This document shows positions 46,257 through 61,108 of a stretch of DNA of 64,000 nucleotides, one piece after another. The stretch spans positions 186,001 to 250,000 of the forward strand of contig NC_088320.1 of the NCBI RefSeq assembly GCF_910592395.1. Direction: 5' to 3'. The notes beneath the pieces are model-generated. The model saw only the letters and a program-made list of their open reading frames with translations. It did not search any database and was not told the DNA's origin. The stretch is from Lineus longissimus. Its lineage: Eukaryota; Nemertea; Pilidiophora; Heteronemertea; Lineidae. Positions within the stretch are counted from its first letter, which is position 1. Each line of letters begins with the position of its first letter. Made by a program: the position numbers and the translations under genes.

Positions 46257-49200
46257 ATGTTAAAACCGCTGAAATCAGCTGTGAAGAGGAAGAACAGTGG
46301 TTCCATATTTGGCGGCAAAAGTCACAAAGAGCCGGAGAGCCGTAAGGATACTGAGCCAGAGCGGAGGGCGTCGATAGCAACAACATCTGATGGTGTCGAA
46401 CAGGCAGAGAAGAAAGCAACCTTAGGCAAGAAGTAAGTTCATGTTTTCTAACTGCTCTAAACCCGCCGAGATTTGCAGACATTTTGATTGTTATTGTTTC
46501 ATGGTTTCATCATGATGATATAGCAAGGCTACCTTGTCAATGGCATGCTCTACACATTGTAATCTTATTCTGATTATTCACATACGCTTCTCTTGGATCT
46601 GTTTGTATCAAGAGAAGGATTGACAGCATTGATATCATTTACTATTTATGGATTTTGTTAAGTCCTTGCCGTGTTTTTGATCAGGCATTCAGACACTTGT
46701 CAATTTTTATTGTCCGATTTCAACGCCCTCTGATAAAATTTGATTATTAGAGGCATGTGAATATATTCAGATCCACTTGTGGATGTTGTGAGCAGGGTGG
46801 GCGTTGTGAGCAGGATGGGCATTGTGAGCAGGATGGGTCTTGTGAGCAGGGTGGGTCTTGTGGTTGGAATGTAAACATAACTGGCAATGCATTATGATCT
46901 CCACATCATCCATTTCTTGGTAGACTAGACTACCTAGAGCTCAAAGCTAGTATTGGCAGGTAGCAGATCAGTCCCAGACATAATGCTAGAGAACGCTAGC
47001 CAAACATCCCAGCGTCTTGTGTTTCATGTTGAAAAAACATGGTCTGCTTTACATTCAGCATACCTAGAGTTGTGCTGGTTCTCTTCATGTCTCTCTTGTT
47101 TGTATTTGTACAAAGACAGCGTACATTGTTTGAACATTATTGGAATATCATCTTTGTGCAAACTATCATGACGTCATGTAGAATGATGTGGACAGTACTC
47201 ATTTTAACCCTCTGCCCTAGAACTGTTGACTGGCAATAAAACATTCCCCAATGTTTTCTTTCTGTTGTCCATGTTGTTAGGTCAGCTTTGTTAGAACTTC
47301 AGCTGGTAGCTCATGGAAAATGGGTCCAGTCACTTTTCATTCAGCAGGCACACTTCTACAGTACATGAGTCTCCTTCACATCACTGATTCAGTTCACAGT
47401 GTTGCCTTTGAAGTTGAAATAGAATTCTTGCATAGCATGGTCTTTGTTCTGCAATGCTGCATCACAATGACCTTACCAGGTCAGTGCAGCAGGGGAGGAG
47501 GAGGTACCAGTCTAGTTGTGCATGTCGCCCTAAAGGAGTGCAAATATTAATAGAACATGGTGGTTTGGAGATTTTGTTGGGTTTTTTTTGAATACAACAT
47601 GTACAGCGTACCAATATTTTCATATCAGCTGTCGACCTCTCGAACTGTGATGACAGTGATGCTTCGTCCTAAAAGTAAAAGATGTCCACCGATCTCCATA
47701 TTGTTGCCAAATTATGAACAGGCTGGTCAACATCCTCGCATCTGCTTGGGATGAGCACAGTGATAATTGATGTTTGTCTAGAACACCTAATTAGAGGGAT
47801 GACTGCATAGCAATTAGTCACCAAGAAGAGGATAATCATACAATACATTACAATCAGTAATCGGGAGAGGACAATCGCGAGTCCTATCACGACCTGGACC
47901 ATCCTCTCAGTTTGTGATAATCACCCCCTAAGGGACTGGGATTACATTAAACTTGGGCTCATCAAACATTTTTCATGCCTTCAAAGGTGTGGTGTAACTT
48001 TGACTGTCAGTGACTTGGTGTCCTGAAAATATAACGTTTTCAACTCAAAAGGCTGGGAACGACTGTGACAGTTGATGCATCCAAGCTTTTGGTTGACGTT
48101 TGCTTCAGATTCTATTGATAAAAACCACTCTTGTGTATTCCAAATGACAAGAGTGATTAGTTCTGCTAAACACAAAGAAATACCTGAGTGATTGATTTCA
48201 CATGAACCTGTTAGTGCTTCACATGTTGGTGTATTCATGCTGCTGCATGCTGACTAATCAATTCAATGGCCAATATATTAGGTCAATTGCTGTGAACAAT
48301 TGATCCATTACTTGTAGGCCTCGTTCTTCAATTTCGTTAAAAAACTAAGAACTGTTAGTTTTCCTTTCGTATTTATACCACACAAATTATGATGCATTGG
48401 GGCTATTAGCATGACTGTGTATGGGAGAACTTGCATTGAACCTGCAAGTTTTAGGCCAACACTCCTCACTCCTGTCTCACACTTGTCATGTGAGTTGAAT
48501 CTCAATTGAAAGATCAAAATGGAATATCAAATACTTTCATCGTAGACCTACTTATTATTGATTAAACATGCTATAGTCACTGATATAAGACCAGTTTACT
48601 ATGACATCGAGACAAAGGCCAAGCTGGATTATGATGTCTCGAGTATCAGACAAAATGTCGTCAATCCATTTCCCTCCAAGTTGAAGATGTTCAGGTACTG
48701 GATCTAATGACAGTGGGCATAATAATAATACCACCAAATATAGAACTACTCTTAGATCAGTGACCCTAGAGTATTTCTGAGTCTGTACTCTGACCCAAAT
48801 GTATAAAAAGTCCTTTTCAAACAGTTTATGTGAAGGGTCACGCTTAATATGCAGATATTGATGAAGTGCATGAAAATGAATGAAGGAATGATGTGTCACA
48901 ACTGTAAAAAAGGCTTTTCAGGTGTGCGTTGGTTGTGTGAAGCCTGCCTATGCTGACGTGGATACTGTACATTGAGCAGTTTATTTACCATTGAAACATG
49001 GTCCTATTACTGTTGTGCATTATGCATGCCACCAGATGATCCTTCAATACATTACATCAGTTACACTGATGTAAGACCAGTTGATTCAAGCTCGATATTA
49101 TTACGGCTCATGGTCTTTATGCCAGCATACATTGTTCACATGTGATTAGGATAGGTAATTGGTTGCCAACACCAAGTTGTCCGATGGTCCTGACATTACC

Positions 49201-52200
49201 TTCTGGCTTGGTCGATGGCAATGATAATCCGCTTATCTTAGATAGGTGAAACAAGAGTAATTCATCACAACAGTCAACACTAGCTCAACAGGAGGCACAT
49301 GAGCGGCCGTGGCATGACAACATATTATAAACACACTCATCATGTTGAAGTAGGACCAGCATCACTCATCATGTTCATGGACCAGCATCACTCATCATGT
49401 TCATGGACCAGCATCACTCATCATGTTCATGGACCAGCATCACTCATCATATTCATGGACCAGCATCACTCATCATGTTCATGGACCAGCATCACTCATC
49501 ATGTTCATGGGCCAGCATCATTCATCATGTTCATGGACCAGCATCACTCATCATGTTCATGGACCAGCATCACTCATCATGTTCATGGACCAGCATCACT
49601 CATCATGTTCATGGACCAGCATCACTCATCATGTTCATGGACCAGCATCACTCATCATGTTCATGGACCAGCATCACTCATCATGTTCATGGACCAGCAT
49701 CACTCATCATGTTCATTGACCAGCATCACTCATCATGTTCATGGACCACCTCTCATTTCAATCAGTTGTCTGAGGGTTTGTTGTAACAGTGTGTGAACAT
49801 TCTGTCATAGCCAATATCAACACTAACCACACAACAGGACACAAACAATCACATTCCTTTTGTATGCTTTTGTTACATAATTTTGAATGAGCTGTAAATT
49901 TGTTTTGTAACTCTTTTGAGGATATTGGAGTGAAGGTGGGTTGGGATGTTATAGATTCTGTTTAGAAGTGGTGTCATCATAGGCCTACATCTTGGTTGGA
50001 CAAATTGCCACCAGATGTCTCTCAGGTGGTGACAGGGCCTATTACAAGTGATCAGAGTTGTTGCATTGTCACACTGTTAGGTAACCAAGGCAGAGTATCT
50101 CCCTGATTAGCTTGCAAAAAGGGCTTCTTGAGAGCAAGCTGGAAATCTGCAGGAGTCTTGGTATTGTCCTGCCTTGCTGAAATTAGAATTATTCCCGATG
50201 GAATTGAAGACTGGTCATTAAACTGATATTAAGGAGAGATTAGCTCCTCTTTTTCAAACATGTCAGAAGCGGTGAGCGATCACTCAAGAGTCAGATGTTG
50301 CTAACCATTGATAATCCGCGCTTAGACGCAACCATGAAATATCTCACGAATTCACCCACACCTTCGCTCCCTTTCCAATTACACCCAACAATGTGATAAC
50401 TCATCCTGGTTGCTATGGTAGCCACATCATCACCATGACAACTCCATCATATTCCTGACTACTTGGTGGATTAGCAACTGTTGGTTCTCACATTGTGTAC
50501 AGTACTGTCCATAAATAACATGACCACACCGTGCAACTCTGGAAATTCACCATGAGTGGGAATTTGCAAATTCACCATGAGCGGCTCAGGCCAAATAAAC
50601 TATAAGCCGCATTGGGCAAGTTTACCATGAGCCGTTATGGGCTGGACTGTGTAATACCTAACCTGCATCGTTGTGCTGAGTGGCTGAGCTGCGCCTCAAC
50701 TTCAACTTCTGTCATACTGGCGCTCAGCAAGAACATGAATGGATGACTTAGAGAAGCAGATTTTTTTACAGCAGTGAGACCACCATCCTTTAATCAATAC
50801 ATGTATGTTGGGAAAATGCTATTGGATTGGACCAGACTGGCTGTCAGTAGGGATTGCCACTGAAACTGCTATCCCAGAGGCGGCAAATCTATTTTATGCT
50901 GAAAGCTTTCTGTCATGTTGTGTTTTATCTGCTGGCTCCTGTGTTGTAATGCTAGAGTGCTTGGACAGCTTAGAGACAGATATCGTTGCGGCTTGATTGA
51001 TGATAAATGACATGAGAGCTTGATGACTTGATGAGAGGAAGGCTCTCTCAGATGTGGCAGATCATGGCTGAATGGAGAGATGAGGATCATGTTTTATTCC
51101 AAATAATGCCAACAGTTGTTGGTGGTGTTGGCTGCCCTGTAGCCATAACATCCATGATGAGTCACCCCAAACAAAGACACCTGGAAGTCATACTGAACAT
51201 CCAGTGGCATTGCCTCCATTACCTGGGACATGCTTAGCAATGTCAATACATTGAGGGTCAAGCTTACCTACAAAACAACTCCACAAGTTTGATCATTGCT
51301 TTTGAATGCTGTGGGTCATTGGTTGACTGGCTTCAGTTAGCGATGCGCTGATATGATTACTGGCTGATCATAATCTAATTCGTGACTTGAAGGTGACCAG
51401 TTGGTTTAGGAACCAGATGTGCGAGCTGTTCAGGATACATTTGAAGTCCCTTGCAGTGTACAACCTGGGTCAAAACTTATACAAAATAGGCCAAAGTCAG
51501 CCTCGTTCTGGATTGACCTAGCTTGTGTACTATCTAGTGCATTCCAGTTTCAATGCACTATGATCTCAGATAGTGCTTTGATAGCTGGGGTCATTATTTG
51601 AAATGACTCTGACACAGCCCAAATCTTTTTTTACCCCAATAAACATGCTTAATATTGTTAGATACATACCACACTACAATCCTAATGCAACATGTATTCC
51701 ATTTAAGCACTTTTGAGAGCATAAAATGCATTTCATTGTGAGTACTGTCCAACACACACCCCACCCCCAATTTCTAATTGGGATAGAAAAAGTTTCTATG
51801 TCTAAAACAAGAGACCATTGATGGGAGACCTTTGATTGACATCTTGGCTGTGGAATTCAACCACTTTTCTCAATGAATATGCACACCCCTTGATGTATGA
51901 GGCTTATGAATGGCTGGAGTCCACCCAGCACAGCCCCCTCCCCCTCAACTAAACTGTCAATAACATTCTTGGTGGTCAACTTGTGTATGGTATCATGATA
52001 CAGCCTGGTACAGGGACCTTTCTGCTTGATTAATTACACACATTTGGGTTAATTTGTTTATACACTTGTCTGCTATAATCTCTCAAACTCAGCAGGCTGC
52101 TTGTTTGCAAGGCGGCATATTCCTTTGATCTTGTAATAGGGATAGATTTTGTTTCTGATACTTCAAGTGCAGAAGGTCAATTCCATGGTGTTGACCATGT

Positions 52201-55200
52201 CTTACTGTAGTGAATGAGTACAATTTACACCCTTTCTGGTCATCAACGAAGTGGCTATCACATTTTTGATGTTGCTTGTCCAGCTCATTATCAGCCGCTC
52301 ATTAGCATATTGACCACAGTAACCATGATGAAACACGTGGTGGTGAAGATCAAGTGCTTCCTGCCTTGTCAATTTTGTTACATCTTTCCTGGTTCCAGTT
52401 CTTCTGAACAGGTTAAACTTATTTTGTTGTTCCTTTGGTGGATTATATTCTTACTTCTTTTGGATTATCAATGTTTCACCTTTGTAGGCCTATATTCATT
52501 CAGTGACCCTTACTTTGATTTATATTTTTCGACCAAAAAAGGAATATGGAATGAAATAATTGTTTGGATATTTGGATATTCTTGATTCAATATATTAGGG
52601 ATGTTGAGAGGGTGATTTTATTTATTGTACTGCAATAGTGAATTCAATGCACATTTCAGATGGACAAACTCCACTTTCCATGCATGGCACTATTATTGTT
52701 TACATTCCTAATATAGGTAAACTAGGACATATTATGCATGAATCTATGTCAGTGGGCAGCCAAGTTTATGCTAACCAGGTATACTAAACCGAGGCTATAA
52801 TCTGCCAGCAACTGGGTCACTTTGGATATCAGTTACACTTTCGCTACCCAGAGCACTCACTGTTGGGCCTGTTTTGCTTCTGACCACAAGCTCTAAAGTC
52901 CCACGGAACTGACAATTACTGTCTTTTTAGAAAGATGTCCAAAAGAGGTCAGCTTAAAATGAAAATGGCATTTTGTATCAAAAGCAGTGCCCCTAATACT
53001 CCACTAATAGAGAGTGTGTCCTGCTAATGGAGGTGTCTGCTAGGTGTCTGTTCATGCTGAAATGGGGTTAATAAACACCAGTTTCTTTTGACTTTCATAT
53101 CCTATTTACATTTGCATTCTTATGAAGAAATTGGTTCAATCACTAAGTTTTTATATTGAAATTAGCCACTCTCTCTAGAATTTAGAAACACCACATAAGA
53201 GCTGCATGTACATGTTTCATTGTTCTTCAGTTAAACTTGATACTTCAGTGAAAGAGGTATAATTCTCTAGAATACAGTGCCAAAGAAAGGATTCATGTTC
53301 AAATTTGTGAACATTACTGCGTAAAATTGTACCGGGAATTTGATTTCAAGAGGCAATGTTCGGGAGTCTTGTGGAATTACACTGTCTTGGAGGGGTTTGC
53401 TCCCCATGCAATCTCTCTGGGTGGAGGACACAGACCTTCGAGATTCACTAAATTCTATAGTCATTTCAAGCAGGATGTCAAGCACATGGTCATCATGCAC
53501 CTCAGTTATTTATTATCCCTGAACAAATATTGTGACCGATTAAAGCGGCAGTCTGAAGACGTTTAGGTCTAAACTCTGCAAAGTACACAGGCCTACACAA
53601 TGCCTCTTTTGTCCTTAAAATGAATGGCTTGGCCTAATTTACCTGAACTGAGTTTCAAAATGTAATTTGAAAACAACCCCTCCCTCGCTTTCATGGCAAT
53701 CACGACTTTGGCACAGATGTTTCCCCAAAATAACCCTACAGCTCATTAACAGGCCTCGGCCTGTCCGATCAATGATTCTATTGATAGTTTGATCTTGAGC
53801 ATTAGGCCTAGTTGCACAGTTTATGATGGCTGTGTACGTGCCTCTCGAGGGTGTCCTAAATATCATACCACATTACTATGTTTAATTGGTTTGCCATTAC
53901 TATCTGATTTGCAGGGATGATTCCTTGATCTTGGAATAAAACCTTGAAGTAGGCCCGTGTTAGCCAGGAGCCAATTCTTGGATGTCAGTCTGATCTGTGT
54001 GATCACAGCTGCTGTGGATCAGCCTGTCGAATTGTCAGTAAACTCATGACAGCATTGAATTGAGTTCTCCTTTAGTGGGTGGTGTGCAGTGCTGGTCAGT
54101 TCAGGACGGTTTATCAACTTTCAATCTCATCTTATCTACCGCAGATTGATGTTACTGGAACAGGTTACGATTGAAACGGAGTCACATGTGTTAGGTACAC
54201 GTATCGTGTTGGTGATGTGTGGTGTCTCAGTCATGTCAATCAGATTGAGCTCATCATCCCTTAGGCCCTAGTTACAGTGAAAAATACGAAATAGGCCTAA
54301 TGTGTTGAATGGTTTCTTGGCAGCAGTCTCACTCGTCACTGTGCTTGGATACCAGGATCATTGCTGGTCTTCAGCAATGATTACAAGGCAGCATTCACCT
54401 CCTTCCCGTGGATTTCAACGTATGGTCTGGTTCTGTCCTGCCAAGCTTGCTATAAAAGACTTATGCAACACTTTGGATAAATTGAGGCCACAGGATTATG
54501 TCAATGGAAAATACAGTACTATCAGGATTAAAACTTTTGGATTATAACTTGGTAGACTGATACTTGATTGGATTTAGTGTAAACATAGAGAGACAGTAGC
54601 ATCACCATGTTCCTCATTCCATGTAAAGGCAAACGGGCCAAGACACTACACATGCGCAGGTCTGTGTCACACGAGCCACAATCAAAGACAGAGAAAGGCA
54701 ACTCCATCATTGAGAAACATTACTATTTTGATGGTCATGGCCAGCCAAAGAAAAAGTTTGCCAGTCTGACACGATCGTTGCCATGGGGATTCCTGCGTCC
54801 ACAATCATGGCACAGTCATTTGGTCAGAATACCTGAGGATTTCCACAACAGTGTGTAAGTTGATCGTGCTTTTAGTTCACTTGAACGTTTTGATAAAACA
54901 GACAGTCTATCCCATAAGGCCTGATAATAATCAGCCTTTCTCTTTCTATTTACTCTTGTAACAGCTCATATCACTGCAATGGCCCACTGCGGAGATGGTG
55001 CAGACCTGGACAAGGAAATGGAATGCTTTCCATGAAGTACACTATGATAATAAATCATGGCCCAATTAGCATATCTCTGCCTCTTTGCACCTATAAACAT
55101 CACCAGCGATAGTCAATCTCATTGCCAGCTGCTGCAGATACCTTGATATTACCAAGAAATCAGCATTCAACATGTTCGAGATCAATTGAACTCGAAAAAA

Positions 55201-58200
55201 CATTTCATGATTCAGCCTTATTCTCTACAAACATAATACAGTATGTGGAGCTAGCATTACCATTAACCTTGTTCAGATAATGTGTTAACCCCTTCAGCAA
55301 TGACCTCAGCAGTGACCAGTGAGACACATGCATTGTATACCTGTACCCCCCCCCCCCCCCCTCCCCAGCTCCTTCCTAGTGCAAATCAGAGATTCACTGC
55401 TGAGACTGGGTCTGTCAAATCAACCAATCTGACCACGAAGGCAGTTATTATCTACTTTGATAGATAATTGTTTTCTAATATATACAGTTTATCTGTTTAT
55501 GCGGGAATGATTGCTTATTAAGGGCTGTTTGCAGACACACAATGAGAGATCATTATCATGATTGGAGTGTTACTCATATATTTCGGTACTCGATAAAAAT
55601 CCTAAAGTAAAAATCCCAAAATTCCTGATGTCCTGAGCTAACCTCTGCTGATACTGGTTGAACACTGCTGTTTCAAGGTCATGTTTTGTCCCTGCAGAGT
55701 GCTGATTAGATTTATCAGGCCATTTGTAGATAATAAACAGTCCCCTGGGCCTCTTTCATGTGACAGATCAATACAATGTGTGGTCAGTGTAGACCTCTGT
55801 GAGTGAGCAACAAATCAATGTTAGAACTCTCATTTGGCTGTTAACATTGTGTTGTTAGAGTCTGATGAGAATCCTGGTCTGATCTCTCCACACTCTACCA
55901 TCATTCTTCCTTCCTCTGCCCGCCTCTTCCAGAATCCAATACAATCTGGTGAGTTTGCGTAGGAGGTGAATAATTCATGTGATCAGCTCATCCAAGGGGA
56001 AACCATTGCCATCAAGCAGCACCGCCAACCTGACGACTGTTATGCTGATCTCGGGCACCATCAGAATCATGCTGACCATACTTTGTGGTACCCTATGTCA
56101 TCTTGGTCCCACTCTGCTGCATTAGGGGCTCACATGTCATGGTTAGGACAGGAAGTGACTTGAAATGGTGGATTTTTCCACTACCACTTCTAGCTTGTTG
56201 TTAGTGTTGCTACTAAGATTTGGGATAGGGTCGTGCGGTTTGTGAAGTCAGATGAAGCCATATGATGATACAGTTCTATACAACAAGCGACTGTCTGACT
56301 CAGATGTGTTGATTTTCTGACTGTCACTTCCATTTGGCAGAAGCCCTACAACTTGTTGGATGTGTGAGTCATGAGCTGTGCTCTCCCTGCCTGCTGTCTC
56401 ATACAGCACATCAACACAGCACATCGTCTGCTCCATAAGAGATACGAACACACAAGAAAAATGCAATCATCAATTTTCATTTGTAAATCGGAGTAAATCA
56501 ATGGAATTATCATCTTTAGTCTCAGATCTTTTGGCTCGTTTTCCCTCATCAATAACCACTCACAGAGCTCAGATTCCTTACCCTCTCAATCGTTTGACTT
56601 GATATCACACAATAATTCCTTATTCATATTCTTATTACATGTGGCAGTAAGGTGCTGAGATGTGATATGGCCATGAGATGAAGGACGTCTACCTGTAGTG
56701 TCAACACCCTTGAACATGTTGTATCCTTCTTGGTGTGAAACAAACTGTACTTCATCTCACTTCAGGCTGTCATTCAGTGCCAAGAACAAGGCTGGGGAGG
56801 AGACATGGTATGGACAAGAGCCCACTGATATCCCCCTCCGTAGTGTTGACCCCCTCGTACCAGACATCTTCACGTCGTATACCGGACCAGAAGATGGCCT
56901 TTGCTTGGTCGATCAGCTGTTACGGGGTAGGTGAGGTGCCTCTTCGGTTGGGAAGCAAAAACCATGCACCTGCTTGGATTTGGAGATTGTCAACTGTCTG
57001 GTTGTCTGCCTGGGCAGATGGATCAGTGGTGCATAATGGAGAGTCACTTTGCAGACTGAGAAAAAGTCTAGTGGTTTAGAGTTTTATGCGGCCAAAAAGG
57101 AATTCCTCATCCAGTTTGATATGTAGCTGACTGGTCACCGGTTTATACCGGTTGTATCTCTCTCGAGGGTGATTTGTATATTAGATGGGTTCCCATGGAA
57201 ACCAATGATGTTGACTTATTTATCGAATGTTGGGATACGTGTGTTGATGACTGAGGCTTCTTCATAATGGCTAAAGGGGCATGGTTTCACTTGTTGGGCC
57301 AAGAGTTCATGGCACGCCAGGTTTGGCAATGGAAAAAGGTCAAATTGGCCATTTGTTTTCGCTCCATTTTTCAATGTGCTGGTTTTTTCAGAGTGGAAAT
57401 GATCAGCATTTAGATATTGATAACATGATTCATATCACTTCATCTTTCAGGCTCAGAGAATGACGACGATACACCAAGAGTTCTTGGAGCGAAGGCTTGG
57501 AACGTCAAGAGTCGTAAAGCATATGGAATAGCTACCTCATTATATGACCAGCACCCAGTCAATGGCAAGATCTCCGGTAGGTAACACCTAGACTTGAAGC
57601 TTGTGCCACTGGAAATGGAATCTCCGTCCTGAAGCAGTCCAGCTCAGGCTATTTCTAAGTTGGGGAGGGCCTCTTCTCCTCTTGTTTCTAACTTGTCTGT
57701 GGGTCAAGGTGAAAAGGGCCTCGTTTACACCTGTACATGTGATCACTTCTATATGGTCTTGTTTTCACTGAATCAATGTCTGTCAGAGTCTTTTTTATAA
57801 CAATTAGGAATGAAATTGATTACGTCTCATCATTCCAGGAGACCCAATCGCTGACTCGTTTGCAATCTGTGCGAGGAAGAACAACGCCATCTTGGTAATC
57901 GCAGACGGTGTAAACTGGGGCGAGAAGTCAAAGATAGCTGCGCGCTGTGCCATCTACGGATGCATGAAGTTCATGCACGAGAAGATGTTTTTATCGAATC
58001 AGCCAATCAAAACAACTCAGGTAGGGAGAATTGAGATCTGATCTGTATGATGACTTATGAGGAAGTCATGCTGGCTGGCACTGATAACGTTGACGGAGTT
58101 CCTTTATAGGGGGCTGCTCTTGGTTGAATGTACACAGACATTCTCCCTTCTGCATGTGTGTGTGCTCGTTAAATGTTCAACAGTAGCGCCCCCTACACTG

Positions 58201-59456
58201 GAGCTTTGTAAACATTAGAGCAGTCTGGCATTACCTCTGCACACTCCTCCTCTGAATGCCTCGTCTGTCAACGATTCTGGCTCTGCAGGCATCCTGCATT
58301 TGCAAAACGTTGACAAATAACTTGGTTTCTGGTCTGTGGTCAATTCTTAATCGCTCACTTGACCATCGGTGTCACTACAAGTCCGTAGAAAGATCACAGG
58401 AGTTGTTATGTGACCTGTAGGTGACTTTGCTATTGCACAGTATATGGGCACAATTCACGCTTGTACAAGGTCTCCATTCATGACCAAGTTAACTGATGTG
58501 TTCCTCCTCCTGGTTGACATGCGGATGACGCCGATCTCTTGTTTCCATTCCAGGAAGCGATGCAACACTTACTGGACTCATTCTACGCTGCTCATGATAC
58601 TATCTTGAAGTGTGATGGTGGCCTGACCACACTCAATGCTACACTAGTGATGCCGCTATCTTATTGTAGACAGTTTGCTGTCCTCTCAATCAACGTCGGT
58701 GACAGCTTAGCATATGTGTTCAGCAAATTTCACGGTGTGCGAGAAGTGAGTATTGGGTCACATGACTTGATGGCTGAGCGGGATATCCGGGATGCCGGCG
58801 GTGCGTTGGGACCGGTCGATGGTGAAAACCCAGAATTACACAACTTGACGTGTACTATGACAATATGTGACCCGGGTGATATAGTATTCCTTACAACTGA
58901 TGGCATTTCTGACAATTTTGATCCTGTTGTGACGAAGCTGGCTCAAGCGAGTCGTCGCTTTAGCTCACCGGATATCGAACACGCTCAACAACTCTCAGCC
59001 AAACCTGAGATGGAACCTAAAGAGAGACATCAGTATTCGGTCAAAGAAATGGAGCGAATCATTCACGAGTTTGAACTCGATACAGAGTCGCCGTGCTCGG
59101 CTCAAGAACTATGTGGTGCCCTCTTACAACACGTGTTGAAATTAACAGACAATAAACGCAAGGTTCTCGAAGATCCGAACTTGTATGGTAAGAAGTTACG
59201 CTCAAAAGAGCGCAAGAGGCGAGATTCACAAATCGTGGAGAAAATGTCAAAAGCTCCGGGGAAACTAGATCATGCGTCGATCGTGGCATATGAGGTTGGA
59301 CATTACCATGGCAACGATGATGAGAATTATGAAATCGAGGAAGAAGAAGAGGAAATCCCGCTTAATGATGATGATGATTATGAACCGATGTCACCGATCA
59401 ACTTGAATGATCCCTACCTCCAAAACAGGAGATTGTCATTTGAGACGTCATTATAG
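46257..59456 (+). CDS. PP2C-like domain protein (Drosophila CG9801-like)
   Basis: Six exons, 46257-46432, 54600-54854, 56766-56926, 57451-57576, 57839-58020 and 58554-59456, join in frame to give 600 aa. The product resembles the family called PP2C-like domain-containing protein CG9801. PP2C-fold landmarks are LVIADGVNWGEKSKIAA (Asp about 262), LSINVGDSLAYV (Asp about 350) and FLTTDGISDNFDP (Asp about 416 and 420). The usual DGHGG metal-binding motif reads DGVNWG, so catalytic activity is doubtful. The N-terminal 230 residues are basic and polar; the tail has KKLRSKERKRRD, then an acidic run EIEEEEEEIPLNDDDDYE. Exon 1 and the 8.2 kb first intron are the least certain: the exon 2 acceptor (GACAGTAG) lacks a pyrimidine tract, and the ATG at 54607 could be an alternative start. 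Exons 3-6 are firm. A poly(A) signal lies at 60802. Confidence 0.85.
46786..46862. repeat. 18-bp minisatellite, about four units
   Basis: TTGTGAGCAGGRTGGGYN is repeated about four times in intron 1 of the PP2C-like gene, with only G/A and C/T variation. Confidence 0.85.
49360..49748. repeat. 26-bp minisatellite, about 15 copies
   Basis: The unit begins CATCACTCATCATGTTCATG and ends GACCAG. About 15 nearly perfect copies lie in intron 1 of the PP2C-like gene. Because 26 is not a multiple of three, three shifted peptides (such as HHSSCSWTSI and MFMDQ) follow in rotation, which explains the long ORFs here; they are not genes. Confidence 0.92.
50544..50630. repeat. Triplicated TTCACCATGAG-type segment
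   Basis: AATTCACCATGAGTGG near 50544, AATTCACCATGAGCGG near 50569 and AGTTTACCATGAGCCG near 50616 share a core within about 90 bp of intron. It is short, and its function is unknown. Confidence 0.5.
55346..55361. repeat. 16-base C tract
   Basis: A run of 16 C followed by TCCCC lies in intron 2 of the PP2C-like gene. Confidence 0.9.
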
Positions 59457-60807
59457 TTCAGCACCGTTCTGGCCAAAAGTGTGGTCGCTTGTCTAATGCA
59501 ACATCTGTTCAATACAACATTGATATTGGATAACTTTGCCAGTGGGATGATGTTGATGTCAGACGCTAGAAGTGACTGAGATTGTCAACTAGCAGGGTAA
59601 TCAAGCAGTAGGCTACGGGTGAAAACTCTTCATGAGTCTTGTGCATTTTAGAGCTTGGTTTGTGAGTAAAGGACTTTATTTCTCAGAATGTGGTCAGCAA
59701 AAGTGATGAAGATGTTGGCTTTTCAATGTGTTGTCAGCTCGTCACACCATCAGGTGGTGCCCTCTTACGAGTAATATCATGTATAATACTGAAGGAAATG
59801 CTGTCATATATCGCTTTGCATATTAAAATACGGAAGACTGGAAGTCTGGAAAAAGTGAAGATTTGGATGAATTCTTGAAATGTTGAGGGTTGGCTCACTT
59901 GAGTTGGTTTCCACTCCACCTTATGAAACATGTGAGATGTCTAGCTATCAGTGAGTCAGGGGGCTCTCCCTATAAAAAGGCTGTTTGAGAAACTGACCAA
60001 GCTTTGAGCTGAGAAAACGAAACCAGCCATTTTTAAGAATTCATCCATTTTGTAAAAGAAGTTTAAAGTTTATTGTGTAATTGTTGTATGTTGTTTACAT
60101 AAATCTGCTTAAAGTTTGTAAATAGGAGGATATGAGAGAGATATTTAGTGTGTGCTCTGTTCGTGGTACAATGATCATGGGTGATCAACGACGCTGGGTG
60201 GGGGAGGAGCAACATTCTGCTCTTGAGCCTGGCTGGCGTATATTTCGGTTTTTATGGGGATGAATCTTTGCACTTATTTCAGCTTGCACATTTTATGTTG
60301 ACATTATTTTTGGGGTAAATATGGGATTTGATGCTATGGTTGGATGAACATTCATTTAGATCTCTGTCCATGCAAGTCATGTTTCCCAACTTGTCCTGTC
60401 TTCAGTTTGTGTGATGTTTAGTTTATGATCCTTGGGATAGATGACAACACTGTTGGGAAACATTGCTACCGAGTTTTATCTGCATGTTCATATTCTTTCC
60501 ACTGCCAAAAGTGCTGTGCCATTTGTTTTACTGTATAAGTTTGTTACTGTCGAGCACATTTCTATTTAAGGTAATTAGTGCTAGTTTACAGTAGTAGGTA
60601 CGATATAAGTACAGTAGGTGATGCAATTAGCCTGTGTAGCATTGCCGACGTCAGCCGTCTATCGCTTGCCGACGTAAAAGATGACAATTTGGCGGAGGGC
60701 GTCATCTCGGCAGGAACTACGTGAATATCCTGCTCGGCTTTCAGATGCATCTCCTTACTCTGCATTTGACTCGATGTAAACAAACCAATTTATTTACTGG
60801 CAATAAA
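59457..60807 (+). other. 3' untranslated region of the PP2C-like gene
   Basis: About 1.35 kb from the stop codon to an exact AATAAA at 60802-60807, with no other gene on either strand. It faces the 3' end of the Abi-like gene about 300 bp away. Confidence 0.6.
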
Positions 60808-61108
60808 TTGTTAATGCGATTATATGCTTCCTTTCTTAGTCTTGTAAATGTAAAGCTCGGTTCAAGGAAGAATCTGCGAGTCGTTCACTGAGAGGAGCAA
60901 CTTTACACCTCAAAATGGGGCAGAACCAGATTGGTATTAGTCCCGAGCAAACTACTACGTACAGAAAAACCTCTCATCTGTATTGCTGAACTCCTCGCCC
61001 AATGGGCCTGTGACTCCGTTCAGTGCATTCACATGTGGTCTTAACCTTGTCCGGTTCCTCTGGTTTGTCAAAGGTTTCAAAGAGACGAATGACGTGAAAT
61101 GATATAAA

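Noticed and set aside
49299-49796. Long plus-strand ORFs of up to 165 codons made of repeated HHSSCSWTSI and MFMDQ words
   Set aside because: They are translations of the 26 bp minisatellite in an intron; all three plus frames read through it equally.
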